Shown piece by piece: positions 1 through 7,961 of a stretch of DNA of 50,294 bases; the stretch's first letter is position 1, and each line of letters begins with the position of its first letter. The notes under the pieces were generated by a model that was not told the DNA's origin, did no database searches, and saw nothing but the letters and a program-made list of their open reading frames with translations. Location: positions 1-50,294 of the forward strand of contig JAMOVG010000129.1 in NCBI GenBank assembly GCA_027061725.1. The letters run 5' to 3'. The position numbers were made by a program, and so were the translations under genes. This stretch comes from Desulfobacteraceae bacterium. GTDB lineage: Bacteria > Desulfobacterota > Desulfobacteria > Desulfobacterales > JALSRD01.

Positions 1-2
1 CG

Positions 3-482
3 AAAGTGTTGAGAGAGGCGGGTTATCTGGCCGCTTTCAATTCAAGCATTACGGCAACGGATCGACAGGAGTTGCCCGAAAGCGAGTACAAACGGCCGGC
101 CACGAAAGTGTATCATGACTTTCCATTATTCCTGCGCCGATACCCGAAGGACCAGGCCGATTTCGTTCGGGACATCCAGTTGGGGCGCCCGATCATTGTT
201 GTAGAACACCATACCGCATTCAAAAACGGGTACCAGAACATCACGGAGCTGGTCGATTGGATCAACACCCTGGGCAAAATCAGATGGACCTCCCTGTTGA
301 ATATCGCGGAATTTTATCTGAGGGAAAAGGCGCCCAGTATTCGCCAGAACACCGGCCCACCACCGGAAAGGCTGCGTGCCAGGCTGAAAATCGCCGCAAG
401 GCGCAGACTTTCCGAAGTTCGAGACAATTTCGTTGAAACTAATGAACTGATGAGCAGGATTTACAGGCTTATTAGAGGATAG
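3..482 (+). CDS. C-terminal part of an uncharacterised protein (truncated by window edge)
   Basis: The reading frame is open from the first bases of the window to a TAG at 480-482, so the visible 159 or so residues are probably the tail of a longer gene. A GTG at 6 could be read as a start, but no ribosome binding site is visible and the text begins mid-fold. The segment with residues VVEHHTAFKNGY followed by a stretch ending KIRWTSLLNIAEFYL is reminiscent of the end of polysaccharide-deacetylase-like or related carbohydrate-active proteins, but this is only a resemblance. The last 50 residues are Arg-rich and predicted helical. No function is assigned. Confidence 0.55.
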   Translation, partial: KVLREAGYLAAFNSSITATDRQELPESEYKRPATKVYHDFPLFLRRYPKDQADFVRDIQLGRPIIVVEHHTAFKNGYQNITELVDWINTLGKIRWTSLLNIAEFYLREKAPSIRQNTGPPPERLRARLKIAARRRLSEVRDNFVETNELMSRIYRLIRG

Positions 483-633
483 CGCTTTTCCGTTTTTGCC
501 CCAGTGTTTTTCACCATCCAACATTTTTGCAGGCCCACTCCCCCAAACGATGTAAACTTCAGTCGCCTCGCATATCGTTCAGCGTAAAAATTTTCTGTGC
601 ATTTTAGGCTTTATCTGATAATAGGGGGGCCGT

Positions 634-1236
634 ATGCGGGTCCCCTCTAAAATCGAGTGCTATGAGCTGATCTGTCGGATGGAGATGATGGATCACATCG
701 TGGCGCACTCGCTGAAGGTCTGCCAGGTGGCGCTGGCGCTGGCCGACGGGCTGGCCGAGGAAAACATGGGCTTGAATCGGGAGCTGATCCAGGCCGGGGC
801 CCTGCTGCACGACATCACCAAGACGCGCAGTTTCGCCACCCGTGAGAATCATGCCGAAAGCGGGGGGGAACTGTTGGCGGAACTGGGTTTTCCGGGCGTG
901 GGCGACATCGTGCGTCAGCATGTCAAGCTGGACAGCTACCCCGGGGGCGTGCTTTTCAGCGAAGCCGAAATCGTCAACTATGCCGACAAGCGTGTGCTGC
1001 ATGACGAGGTCGTTCCCCTGGACCGGCGCATGCAATATATCGTGGAACGATACTGCCACGGGGAAGACGACCGTCGGCGGGTCGGCTGGCTGTGGGAAAA
1101 AACCCGCGGCCTGGAAGCGCGGCTTTTCGAGCGCCTGCCTTTTGCGGCCGGCGAACTGGAAAGCCGGGTGGCGGCAAAAGAGCACCGCCGAGAACTGGAA
1201 TCTTACCGCGCGGCGTGCCTCGGCGACAGCGGCTGA
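634..1236 (+). CDS. HD-domain phosphohydrolase-like protein
   Basis: A 200-residue soluble protein of the HD superfamily of metal-dependent phosphohydrolases. Visible metal-site residues are H25 in the first helix, the H59-D60 doublet in LLHDITKT, H73 in ENHAESG, and a late D in NYADKRV. It is close in size to the short stand-alone HD proteins annotated as HDIG-type or YqeK-like hydrolases, whose substrates are mostly nucleotides. The ATG at 634 follows a GGGGGG tract at about 623-628. The gene ends 62 bp before the dynamin-like gene on the same strand, so the two may be co-transcribed. The exact substrate cannot be read from the sequence. Confidence 0.85.
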   Translation: MRVPSKIECYELICRMEMMDHIVAHSLKVCQVALALADGLAEENMGLNRELIQAGALLHDITKTRSFATRENHAESGGELLAELGFPGVGDIVRQHVKLDSYPGGVLFSEAEIVNYADKRVLHDEVVPLDRRMQYIVERYCHGEDDRRRVGWLWEKTRGLEARLFERLPFAAGELESRVAAKEHRRELESYRAACLGDSG

Positions 1237-1298
1237 AGCCGCTCCCTGTGGCCGGAGATCACGGTCGGCGGACCAGGGGTGGTGATTCGGAGAGTGTT

Positions 1299-2762
1299 AT
1301 GTATCGTGAAGACTATATCAATTCGCTGCGCACCGAGCTGCTGGGCATGGTGCGCGACTATCTCACGCCGGTGGCCGTCAAGTACGGCTACAGCGAGGTG
1401 CCCCTGGAAACCAACATCAAGTGGCGCCCGCTGGTGCTGTTCCTGGGCAACTATTCCTCGGGCAAATCGACCCTGATCAACGAGTTCCTGGGCGCCGAGA
1501 TCCAGGCCACCGGCCAGGCGCCCACCGACGACTCCTTTACCGTCATCACCTACGACGAATCGGCCGATAAAAGTGACGAGATCCGTATCACCGAGGAGCG
1601 CGACGGCAAGTTTCTGCTCAACGACCCGGAGTACCCCTTTGAGAGCCTGAAGAAACACGGCCAGCGCTTTGCCGCCCACTTCCGCCTCAAAAAGGTCAAC
1701 TCGCCCTTTTTAAAGACCCTGGCCATCATCGATACACCGGGCATGCTGGACAGCATCACCGAGCGGGACCGGGGGTATCGCTACCAGGAGATCATCGGCG
1801 ACCTGGCCCAGATCGCCGATCTGGTGCTGGTGCTCTTTGACCCCCACAAGGCCGGCACCGTGAGAGAGGCCCACGAGAGCCTGCGCGAGACGCTCCCGGC
1901 CAAGACCTTCGAAGACCGCGTGCTGTTCGTGCTCAACCGCATCGACGAGTGCGCTTCCCTCGACGATCTCATCCGTGTATACGGCACCCTGTGCTGGAAC
2001 CTTTCGCAGATGACCGGCCGCAAGGACATTCCCATGATCCGGCTGACCTATTCGCCCAATGCGGCCGTGTCCACCCCCGTCTCGCCTGACCGCGACACGG
2101 GCTACCTGCGTTATCTTGAAAACCAGCGCGAGGAGATCCGCGAGGCCATCCTGGAGGCGCCGCGCCACCGCCTGGACCACCTGGCCACCTTCGTGGAAAC
2201 CCACGGCGAGCGCCTGTCGCACTTCCTGGAGGGGTTGGCCAACTACCGGCGTCGGCTGCGCATCTTCCGGGCCAAGCACGTCTTCGTCGGCGTGGTCGTC
2301 AGCCTGCTGGCCGGGGCCGCCGCGGTGGGCGGGGCCATGCTGAGCGGCCTGTTGCCCGGTCCCGACCCCGTCATCATGGGGGCGGGCGGCGGCGGTGTGG
2401 CGCTGATCGTGTTCCTGCTGTGGATGACCCTTTTTCAGAAATTTTTCAAGGGCCGTTTCCACCGGCGCCAGATGAAGAACCTGGACAATCTCACACCGCT
2501 GGAAAACCAGACCCGGCGCGACAGCTGGGAGGCCGTCCGCGACCTGGTGGCGCGCTACCTGGAAAAGACCCGCGGGCGTTATTCCTACGGTGATGTGCGC
2601 CGCAATTACAGCGTCGTGCGCATGGTGTACGACAAGGGATCACGGGAAATCCGGGAGGCGCTCAACGAACTGGCCGCCGGCGGCCACACCCCGGTGCCCG
2701 GGCCTGCCCCTGAAAAAGATGCCCCCGCCGGCGAAGTGCGGGCGGAGGCCGCCGCAAACTAA
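1299..2762 (+). CDS. Dynamin-family large GTPase with membrane hairpin
   Basis: A 487-residue GTPase. G1 is GNYSSGKST at about residues 50-58, a Thr-rich switch region with PTDDSFTV follows, G3 is DTPG at 145-148, and G4 is NRID near residue 211. Two hydrophobic helices at roughly 325-385, separated by a Gly/Pro-rich turn, would anchor it in the membrane; the C-terminal part is charged and helical. This layout is that of bacterial dynamin/EHD-like proteins, which remodel or protect membranes. The frame is open upstream to 1092 but overlaps the HD gene there; the ATG at 1299 with a GGAGAG a few bases upstream is the likely start. A Pro/Ala-rich tail closes the protein. Membrane remodelling is known for the family, not shown here. 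Confidence 0.85.
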   Translation: MYREDYINSLRTELLGMVRDYLTPVAVKYGYSEVPLETNIKWRPLVLFLGNYSSGKSTLINEFLGAEIQATGQAPTDDSFTVITYDESADKSDEIRITEERDGKFLLNDPEYPFESLKKHGQRFAAHFRLKKVNSPFLKTLAIIDTPGMLDSITERDRGYRYQEIIGDLAQIADLVLVLFDPHKAGTVREAHESLRETLPAKTFEDRVLFVLNRIDECASLDDLIRVYGTLCWNLSQMTGRKDIPMIRLTYSPNAAVSTPVSPDRDTGYLRYLENQREEIREAILEAPRHRLDHLATFVETHGERLSHFLEGLANYRRRLRIFRAKHVFVGVVVSLLAGAAAVGGAMLSGLLPGPDPVIMGAGGGGVALIVFLLWMTLFQKFFKGRFHRRQMKNLDNLTPLENQTRRDSWEAVRDLVARYLEKTRGRYSYGDVRRNYSVVRMVYDKGSREIREALNELAAGGHTPVPGPAPEKDAPAGEVRAEAAAN

Positions 2763-2805
2763 ACTTCCCCTGCCGCAGTGCCGATAATCCTCTCGGGATG
2801 TTCCC

Positions 2806-2822
2806 GGCGGACCCGGTCCGCC
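2806..2822. promoter_or_regulatory. Perfect 7-bp dyad upstream of the secreted-protein gene
   Basis: GGCGGAC, a CCG centre and GTCCGCC form a perfect inverted repeat, 31 bp before the ATG at 2854. As RNA it makes a 7-bp GC stem with a 3-base loop. There is no U tract after it, so it is a poor intrinsic terminator; it could be an operator or a 5' leader hairpin. Confidence 0.4.
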
Positions 2823-2853
2823 ATGGAAACCAATTAACCTCCAGGGGGGATTC

Positions 2854-3468
2854 ATGGCTTTTAGAAAAACATTTCTGGTGATCGTCTCCGTGGCACTGAT
2901 CTGCGGTGTGGCGGCAAGCGCTTCGGCCTTCAGCGAGGAGGGCATCTACGACATGCTCGAGAACGCCTACCAGTTCTGTCCGCCCGCGCTCAAATCCTAC
3001 CTGCAGCAGAACCAACAGTACGTGCGCTGGGGAGCGGGCATTGCTACCCGCTGGGAGCGCGTACGCTTGGACCCGTGGGAACTGGAGGCGATCTACCGGA
3101 AGCTGGTGGCCAACCTGAAAAGCGGCAAGGCCGGAGAATTCCAGACGGCCAAGCGATTCGGCGTGCTGGCCGGCTTCGTGGCGGAAACCATTCTGCCGGG
3201 GCCCGTTTACATCAACCGCCTGGACTACGAGCCGGTCAAGGTGGTTTACGAAGGCTACGCCCAGCGGCCCGACCTTAAGTCCCGCATCGCTTACCTCATG
3301 GTGCAGTACCGCGCCAAACACGCCTGGGACACTAACCCTGAATCCCTCCAGCCGCTCTACCAGAAGGCGGTCAACGAGATCGTGGACCTGTGGGTATCGG
3401 CCTGGAAGGAGGCCGGCCTGGATATTTCTGGGGTGGCCGAACGCGGGACAACGGTCGCGACCCGCTGA
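2854..3468 (+). CDS. Secreted protein of unknown function
   Basis: A 204-residue protein with a clear Sec signal peptide: Lys/Arg at residues 4-5, a hydrophobic core, and an ASA-F cleavage site near residue 25. The mature part is mostly helical, with no cysteine pair or known catalytic motif that I recognise. The ATG at 2854 has a strong AGGGGGGA site 4-5 bases upstream. The gene follows the dynamin-like GTPase by 91 bp and is convergent with the small minus-strand gene, from whose stop it is separated by 10 bp. I cannot assign a function; periplasmic location is the only solid inference. Confidence 0.8.
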   Translation: MAFRKTFLVIVSVALICGVAASASAFSEEGIYDMLENAYQFCPPALKSYLQQNQQYVRWGAGIATRWERVRLDPWELEAIYRKLVANLKSGKAGEFQTAKRFGVLAGFVAETILPGPVYINRLDYEPVKVVYEGYAQRPDLKSRIAYLMVQYRAKHAWDTNPESLQPLYQKAVNEIVDLWVSAWKEAGLDISGVAERGTTVATR

Positions 3469-3478
3469 GTTTTCCGTT

Positions 3479-3775
3479 CTACCCGCGCCCCCCGGCGCAC
3501 AGATCCCGGATTTCCAGGAGCGTTTCCCGGATCTCGGTGAGTAGCTGCTGGTGGCCCTGGGGGGGCGGCGGGGCCTCGACGATGGTGAAGGGAAGGGGCG
3601 GGGGATCGGCCGGTTCGTCGGCGGGCGGCATCAGCGGCAGTTCCGGCTGGGCGTAGCGCCGGAAGACCACGCAGCTCCTGTTCCAGCGGCATCTGCGGCA
3701 CACCGAGACGTGTTTCTTGGGGTGGCCCTTGCGCCGGGTGCAGGTCAGGTACACATCCTTACGGTTGGTCTCCAT
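3479..3775 (-). CDS. Small Cys-rich protein
   Basis: A 98-residue ORF downstream of the PilZ gene on the same strand (18-bp gap), so probably in one transcript with it. Its N-terminal third holds four cysteines in the order C12, then C26 and C29 as CRRC, then C35, interspersed with Lys/Arg and His, which would suit a small metal-binding knuckle. The centre is Pro-rich (PLMPPADEPADPPPLP) and the C-terminus is a short helix. No good ribosome binding site is visible before the ATG at 3775. I do not recognise the family; partnership with PilZ is inferred from position only. Confidence 0.6.
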   Translation of the reverse strand: METNRKDVYLTCTRRKGHPKKHVSVCRRCRWNRSCVVFRRYAQPELPLMPPADEPADPPPLPFTIVEAPPPPQGHQQLLTEIRETLLEIRDLCAGGRG

Positions 3776-3793
3776 GGGCGTGAACCAATCGTT

Positions 3794-4180
3794 TCAGAGC
3801 GGCTCCTTTTTGATTACCTTCTTGAACTTGATGCCGATCTCCTGGGCGCTGATGCGCACGATTTCCCCGATGATGCGGGTGTACTGTTCTTCTCTGGGAA
3901 AAGGCACCGACAAGGTAACTTCCTGGCCCATGCTCAAGTCCTCACGCTTTTTGCGGGTCTCGATGAGCAGGCCGCCCAGGCTGATGTTGCGGATGAAGTC
4001 CTTGTAGATACGATCCCCGCCCACGTATCGAACGTCGGCCAGGTAACGCTTGCGGGGATGTCTGCGGCGTTCGTTGGGGGGCCGCTTTTCAAGCTGCTCC
4101 AGGAGGATGTGGCGCTCCTCCTCGGACATCTCCTCGATGATAGTGATCAACCGCTCCCGCGTGCTCTGTTCCACTGGCAC
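3794..4180 (-). CDS. PilZ-domain protein (likely c-di-GMP binding)
   Basis: PilZ domains bind cyclic di-GMP through an RxxxR motif and a later (D/N)xSxxG motif. Both are here: RRRHPRKRY at residues 38-46 and NISLGG at 65-70, followed by the usual beta-barrel pattern. The first 35 residues form a charged helix that may mediate partner contact. The frame is open up to 4375, but a GTG at 4180 preceded on the minus strand by AAAGGGGG is the best start, giving 128 residues; a second GTG lies two codons later. It precedes the small Cys-rich gene and is divergent from the NlpC/P60 gene. Output (motility, exopolysaccharide) cannot be deduced. Confidence 0.88.
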   Translation of the reverse strand: MPVEQSTRERLITIIEEMSEEERHILLEQLEKRPPNERRRHPRKRYLADVRYVGGDRIYKDFIRNISLGGLLIETRKKREDLSMGQEVTLSVPFPREEQYTRIIGEIVRISAQEIGIKFKKVIKKEPL

Positions 4181-4521
4181 CGCCCCCTTTCCACGCTGTT
4201 TCGAGACCCGGAACAAATTGATGCCACGATCCAGCCGGCCTTTTGGCCGTGTTCCGCGCTGTATCAGTAGCCGCAACCCAGAGGTTGTGCCTGCTGATGC
4301 GCTTTGAACACGAATAAAAATCCGGCACCCTGGTTGTGGATTTGTCCATTGCATGCCCCTACTGGACGCTGGCATTTTCTTACTGTATACTCAATACCAT
4401 CGGGGTATGTCAAATGGGGGCGGTCGGTGGGCAGCGGCGGGCCCGGTTTCGGTGGAGTCGGTTCGCTGCTGCAGTTTTACAAGGGCCACAGATGCTGACT
4501 GCAAGGCACAAGGGCGCAAGG
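4181..4521. other. Divergent intergenic region, PilZ / NlpC-P60
   Basis: This 341-bp stretch separates the minus-strand PilZ gene from the plus-strand lipoprotein gene. It contains a plausible plus-strand promoter (4363-4391) and, just before the lipoprotein start, a purine-rich AAGGCACAAGGGCGCAAGG segment that matches the second dispersed repeat family of this window. Frames open through it have no coding look. Confidence 0.5.
4363..4391 (+). promoter_or_regulatory. Candidate sigma-70 promoter for the NlpC/P60 gene
   Basis: TGGACG (4363-4368, 4 of 6 to TTGACA), a 17-bp spacer and TATACT (4386-4391, 5 of 6 to TATAAT) with a TG just before the -10 box. Transcription would start near 4398, leaving a leader of about 120 bases before the ATG at 4522. 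Confidence 0.5.
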
Positions 4522-5037
4522 ATGCAGGGGGAGATCGACAGGGGTTTCCGGAATCGGGTTGCCCCGGGATTGCGGATGGCGGTGGCGGCTGTGCTGCTCC
4601 TGGCGGGTTGTTCGACGAACCGGGTACCGTTGATACGACTCTATGGCACCGGGCCGGAGACCGGGGTCGAGAGGCAGCTGCGGCAAAACGCCCGCAAGTG
4701 GCTGGGGGTTCCCTACCGCTACGGCGGCGACAGCCGCCGCGGCATCGACTGTTCGGCGCTGGTGGCCAGGCTTTACGACGCCACCTTCGACGTCAGGCTG
4801 CCGCGTACCGTGCGCCGGCAGATGGCGGCGGGGCAGCCGGTGGGAAAACGGCCGCTGGCGCCCGGCGATATCGTTTTCTTCAAAACCGGCTTCCGAAACA
4901 TTCACGTCGGGGTCTACCTGGGCCGTGGCGAGTTCGTGCACGCCTCCAGCCGCAAGGGGGTGATCGTTTCCAGTATATTCAACCAGTACTGGCGCCGGCA
5001 CTACCTGGCCGCACGCCGGGTCGTCGCCGAGCGCTGA
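4522..5037 (+). CDS. NlpC/P60 lipoprotein (cell-wall peptidase)
   Basis: A 171-residue putative outer- or inner-membrane lipoprotein. The lipobox LLAG-C puts the lipidated cysteine at C30. The mature part is one NlpC/P60 domain: catalytic C77 in GIDCSALV, H128 in NIHVGVYL, and a third polar residue at or near H140 in FVHASS. Such enzymes cut peptidoglycan stem peptides (gamma-D-Glu to diamino-acid bond), acting in the periplasm. The size fits the short Spr/NlpC type. The ATG at 4522 with AAGG upstream puts an adequate signal sequence before C30; ORFs starting further upstream would bury the signal peptide. It stands alone between a divergent PilZ gene and CBS genes. Confidence 0.9.
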   Translation: MQGEIDRGFRNRVAPGLRMAVAAVLLLAGCSTNRVPLIRLYGTGPETGVERQLRQNARKWLGVPYRYGGDSRRGIDCSALVARLYDATFDVRLPRTVRRQMAAGQPVGKRPLAPGDIVFFKTGFRNIHVGVYLGRGEFVHASSRKGVIVSSIFNQYWRRHYLAARRVVAER

Positions 5038-5160
5038 TTTTACCCGGACGCCGCCGGTTGCGTCCCGGCAGAGGTTGCAAAACAGGCGGGTACGTTTTAT
5101 ACCTCAAATCATCGACGGCACGAAAATCCGGATTTCAAGCGCTTCAATCGGGGAGGCACC

Positions 5161-5634
5161 ATGGGAACCAAGGCCAGGGATGTGATGGACAGCCATTTTC
5201 ACACCCTTTCTCCGCAGCACACCATCGCGGAAGCCGTACGGCTCTTCCGCGAGGCCGGCCACAGGGAGGGCAAGCGGATATTCGGCATGATGGTGACCGA
5301 CGATGACGGCCGCTTGCAGGGGATGCTCTCCATGTACGACATCCTGCTGTTCATCCGACCCAAGCACGTGCACATCTGGGGGGAGATGGAGGACATCGAT
5401 ATAGAGGGGCTGCTGGAAAGCATCTTCAGGAAGGCGGCCGCCATTCTGGTCGGGGATATCATGACCACCGACGTGGTGACCATCGGTCCGGATACCCACG
5501 TGATGATGGTGCTGGACCTGATGATCAAGAAGCATATCCGACGCCTGCCGGTGCTGGAAGACGACCGCATCGTGGGGATGGTCTATATTTCGGATCTTTT
5601 TTCCTATTTTTTCAAAAACCTTTCCCAGATATAA
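5161..5634 (+). CDS. CBS-domain pair protein
   Basis: A 157-residue stand-alone Bateman module made of two CBS motifs: residues about 7-70 (ARDVMDSHFHTLSP to GMLSMYDI) and 96-155 (VGDIMTTDVVTIGP to GMVYISDLF). CBS pairs bind adenine nucleotides or SAM and act as energy sensors. No catalytic domain is attached. A GGGGAGG site stands 6 bases before the ATG. The next gene, only 22 bp downstream, encodes a longer CBS protein, so the two are almost certainly one operon and may form mixed assemblies (inference). Confidence 0.9.
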   Translation: MGTKARDVMDSHFHTLSPQHTIAEAVRLFREAGHREGKRIFGMMVTDDDGRLQGMLSMYDILLFIRPKHVHIWGEMEDIDIEGLLESIFRKAAAILVGDIMTTDVVTIGPDTHVMMVLDLMIKKHIRRLPVLEDDRIVGMVYISDLFSYFFKNLSQI

Positions 5635-5656
5635 ATTGTCCCGGGGTTGACGCATC

Positions 5657-6559
5657 ATGGCGATTTCCGGTAAACGCAACGTCCTGAGCGGACTGAAAGT
5701 AAAAGAGGCCATGCGCCGGCAGGTCATCCACCTGCCCAAGAGCGCCTCGCTGAGCCAGTGCATCGGCACTTTCATCAAGTTCAAGGTCAACGCCGTGCTG
5801 GTGACCGATGAAGACGAGCAGCCTGCAGGGGTGGTTTCCAAAACGGACCTCATGGGGGCCTACTATGCCGATCTGCCCATCGACAGCCCCCTGGAGATGA
5901 TCATGGTGGGGCCGCCACTGTTCTGCGGCGAGGAGGATTTCCTGGAGGATTCGCTGGACATCATGTACGGCAGCGGTATTCACCGCCTGTACGTGCGCGG
6001 CGGCGAGGAGAATGCCGTCACCGGCGTGCTGGCCTACCCGGACATCGTGGGCCTGCTCTACCGCTACTGTCGCAACTGCAAAATGAGCTCCTACCGGCGC
6101 GGCGGTGAGATGGACTTCCGCGAGGTAATGGGGCAGATTCGGGTAAGGGAGGTAATGGGGCCCTCGGTGAAATCCCACCGGGAGGGCGAAAGCCTGCTGG
6201 AAGTCATGGAGGGGCTTTCGGCGCACCGTTTCGGGGCCGTTCTGATCCGCAACGATGCCGAAGAGCCAGTGGGCGTGCTGTCCAAGTCGGATCTCATTGT
6301 GGCCTACAAGCATGGCGTATCCACGGATGTGCCGGCCTCGGAGGTCATGGCATCGCCCGTGGTTTCCTGCGACGAGGAGGAGTTGCTCTCGGGCGCCATC
6401 CAGCGCATGATATTCACCGACATCCACCGGCTCTTCGTACACCGCAAAGATCCCCGGGAGATCACCGGAGTGTTGTCGCTTTCCGATGCGGCCCGCGCGC
6501 GTTCCGGCTCCTGCCACGCCTGCGTGACCAGCCGCATCAAGGTGGAGCAGGCGACATGA
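5657..6559 (+). CDS. Four-CBS-domain protein
   Basis: A 300-residue protein built from four CBS motifs in two Bateman modules: first module from KVKEAMRRQVIHLPK (residues about 14-75) to the segment ending GVLAYPDIVGL (about 125), second from RVREVMGPSVKSHR (about 165) to GVLSLSDAA (about 280). A short linker with two cysteines (CRNCK) joins them, and the C-terminal tail has two more cysteines (SCHAC). It follows the two-CBS gene by 22 bp. CBS modules sense AMP, ATP, SAM or related ligands; the ligand and the target here are unknown. The two Cys pairs could bind a metal or respond to redox state, which is speculation. Confidence 0.88.
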   Translation: MAISGKRNVLSGLKVKEAMRRQVIHLPKSASLSQCIGTFIKFKVNAVLVTDEDEQPAGVVSKTDLMGAYYADLPIDSPLEMIMVGPPLFCGEEDFLEDSLDIMYGSGIHRLYVRGGEENAVTGVLAYPDIVGLLYRYCRNCKMSSYRRGGEMDFREVMGQIRVREVMGPSVKSHREGESLLEVMEGLSAHRFGAVLIRNDAEEPVGVLSKSDLIVAYKHGVSTDVPASEVMASPVVSCDEEELLSGAIQRMIFTDIHRLFVHRKDPREITGVLSLSDAARARSGSCHACVTSRIKVEQAT

Positions 6560-6669
6560 AGAGAAAGGCAGAGAGTCACCGCAATACAGACAAGCGGGTC
6601 AGGATGTAAAAGCAATCCAATGAATGTTGCACAGCTTCCTACAAAAACGGATACTTGACAGCTTATATT

Positions 6670-7488
6670 ATGACCAACGGCGTTGATTATTATAAGGTTC
6701 TGGGCGTGGACCAGAAGGCCGATACGCGGCAGATCAAGGAAGCCTACCGCAGGATGGCCTTCAAGTTCCACCCGGACCGCAACAAGGACAACCCGACGGC
6801 GGCCGAACAGATGAAGGCCGTCAACGAGGCGTACGCCGTGTTGTGTGACCCGGCCAAACGGCAGCGCTACGACCAGATGCGGCAGCAGTTCGGTTCCGAC
6901 GCCTACAGCCGTTTCCGAAACGATTTCAGTGACCAGGATATTTTCAGCGGATCGGACATCCACGCCATTTTCGAGGAGGTGGCCCGCAGTTTCGGCCTGC
7001 GGGGCTTCGACGAGATCTTCAAGGAGTTTTACGGTGCAGAGTTTCGCACTTTTGAGGTGAAGAAACCGGGATTCTTCGGCGGGGGCTTCATTTTTACCGC
7101 CCCCGGGGGCCGGAACCGGCAGCAGCGTGCGGGGCAGGCTCAGCGGCAGGTGCCACGCATGGACGGCCTGGGACGGTTTTCGCGCTACCTGCTGGAAAAA
7201 GTTTCCGGGATCAAGATCCCCCAGCGGGGGGCCGATGTCCACGACGTCATTCAGATCAGCGAGGAACTGGCCCGCAGCGGGGGGCCATACGCCTATTTCC
7301 AGCGTAAGCGCAAAAAGAAGCTGGTGGTCAAGATCCCTGCGGGGATCCGCGACGGACAGCGGATTCGGCTGGCGGGCATGGGCGAGCCGGGCAAGGCCCA
7401 GGGGCCGGACGGCGACCTGTTCCTGAAGGTGAAGATCAAGAAGCCGCTGCTCTCGAAGCTCAAAGCCATGTTGATGACCAGGCGGTAA
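6670..7488 (+). CDS. DnaJ/CbpA-like co-chaperone without zinc finger
   Basis: A 272-residue J-domain protein. Residues 5-70 are the J domain with the HPD tripeptide at 34-36, which stimulates DnaK ATPase. A Phe/Gly-rich middle follows. Instead of the four CxxCxGxG zinc-binding repeats there is a linker, then one recognisable DnaJ C-terminal peptide-binding segment (KIPAGIRDGQRIRLAGMGEPG and GDLFLKVKIKKP). The length is below DnaJ (about 375) and CbpA (about 300), so only part of the two-domain C-terminal region is kept. The start at 6670 fits the usual J-domain N-terminus; a TTG at 6655 is possible. It is monocistronic or loosely linked to the ABM gene. Confidence 0.88.
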   Translation: MTNGVDYYKVLGVDQKADTRQIKEAYRRMAFKFHPDRNKDNPTAAEQMKAVNEAYAVLCDPAKRQRYDQMRQQFGSDAYSRFRNDFSDQDIFSGSDIHAIFEEVARSFGLRGFDEIFKEFYGAEFRTFEVKKPGFFGGGFIFTAPGGRNRQQRAGQAQRQVPRMDGLGRFSRYLLEKVSGIKIPQRGADVHDVIQISEELARSGGPYAYFQRKRKKKLVVKIPAGIRDGQRIRLAGMGEPGKAQGPDGDLFLKVKIKKPLLSKLKAMLMTRR

Positions 7489-7572
7489 GAGGAAAGGGGC
7501 AAGGGGGCAAAAGTAAGCGCCGTCATTGAAGATCAAAAACGCAGAATGGCAATTGATGATAAGGAGGCTGGC

Positions 7573-7869
7573 ATGGCGGTAAAAATTCTGATTAAGCGCA
7601 ACGTTCCTCAGGACAAGGCCAAAGAGATGATCCGCCTGTTTCGGCAGATGCGTTCCCTGGCCACCGAACAGCCGGGCTACATTTCCGGTGAAACCCTGAA
7701 GAGCCTGGACAAACCGGACCTGTTCCTGGTGATCAGCACCTGGCAGTCGTCCGAGGACTGGGAAAAGTGGCTGATTAACGAGGGGCGCCAGAAAATCCAG
7801 AAGGAGATCGACGCCCTGCTGGGCGGCAATACCCAGTACGAGATGTACCACTACGGTTTTTCGGAGTAG
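7573..7869 (+). CDS. ABM-domain (antibiotic biosynthesis monooxygenase fold) protein
   Basis: A 98-residue dimeric alpha-beta barrel protein of the ABM superfamily. The pattern KILIKRNVP, PGYISGETL, FLVISTWQSSEDWEKW and a final YEMYHYGF strand is typical. Some members are monooxygenases or haem-degrading enzymes, but many have no known activity, and no haem ligand is certain here. The ATG at 7573 is fixed by AAGGAGG at 7561-7567; the frame is open further upstream to 7546. It lies between two copies of the purine-rich dispersed repeat. Confidence 0.85.
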   Translation: MAVKILIKRNVPQDKAKEMIRLFRQMRSLATEQPGYISGETLKSLDKPDLFLVISTWQSSEDWEKWLINEGRQKIQKEIDALLGGNTQYEMYHYGFSE

Positions 7870-7870
7870 G

Positions 7871-7925
7871 GTAAAGGCAGGGCACAGAGGGGGAACTGCA
7901 AGGGCCAAAGGCACAGAGGCACAAA
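7871..7925. repeat. Purine-rich dispersed repeat (family B)
   Basis: A segment built of short units like AAGGGCCAAAGGCACAGAGGCACAAAG. Related segments lie at about 4495-4525, 7489-7516, 10839-10880 (opposite orientation) and 25652-25720, nearly always just after or before a gene end. No ORF or hairpin explains it. Confidence 0.6.
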
Positions 7926-7961
7926 GTGCCGGTGCGGCCCTGCAGGAAAAGCGAGCAGCGT

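Noticed and set aside
6304..7914. 536-residue open frame on the minus strand
   Set aside because: Antisense to the CBS, DnaJ and ABM genes, which have clear motifs and starts.
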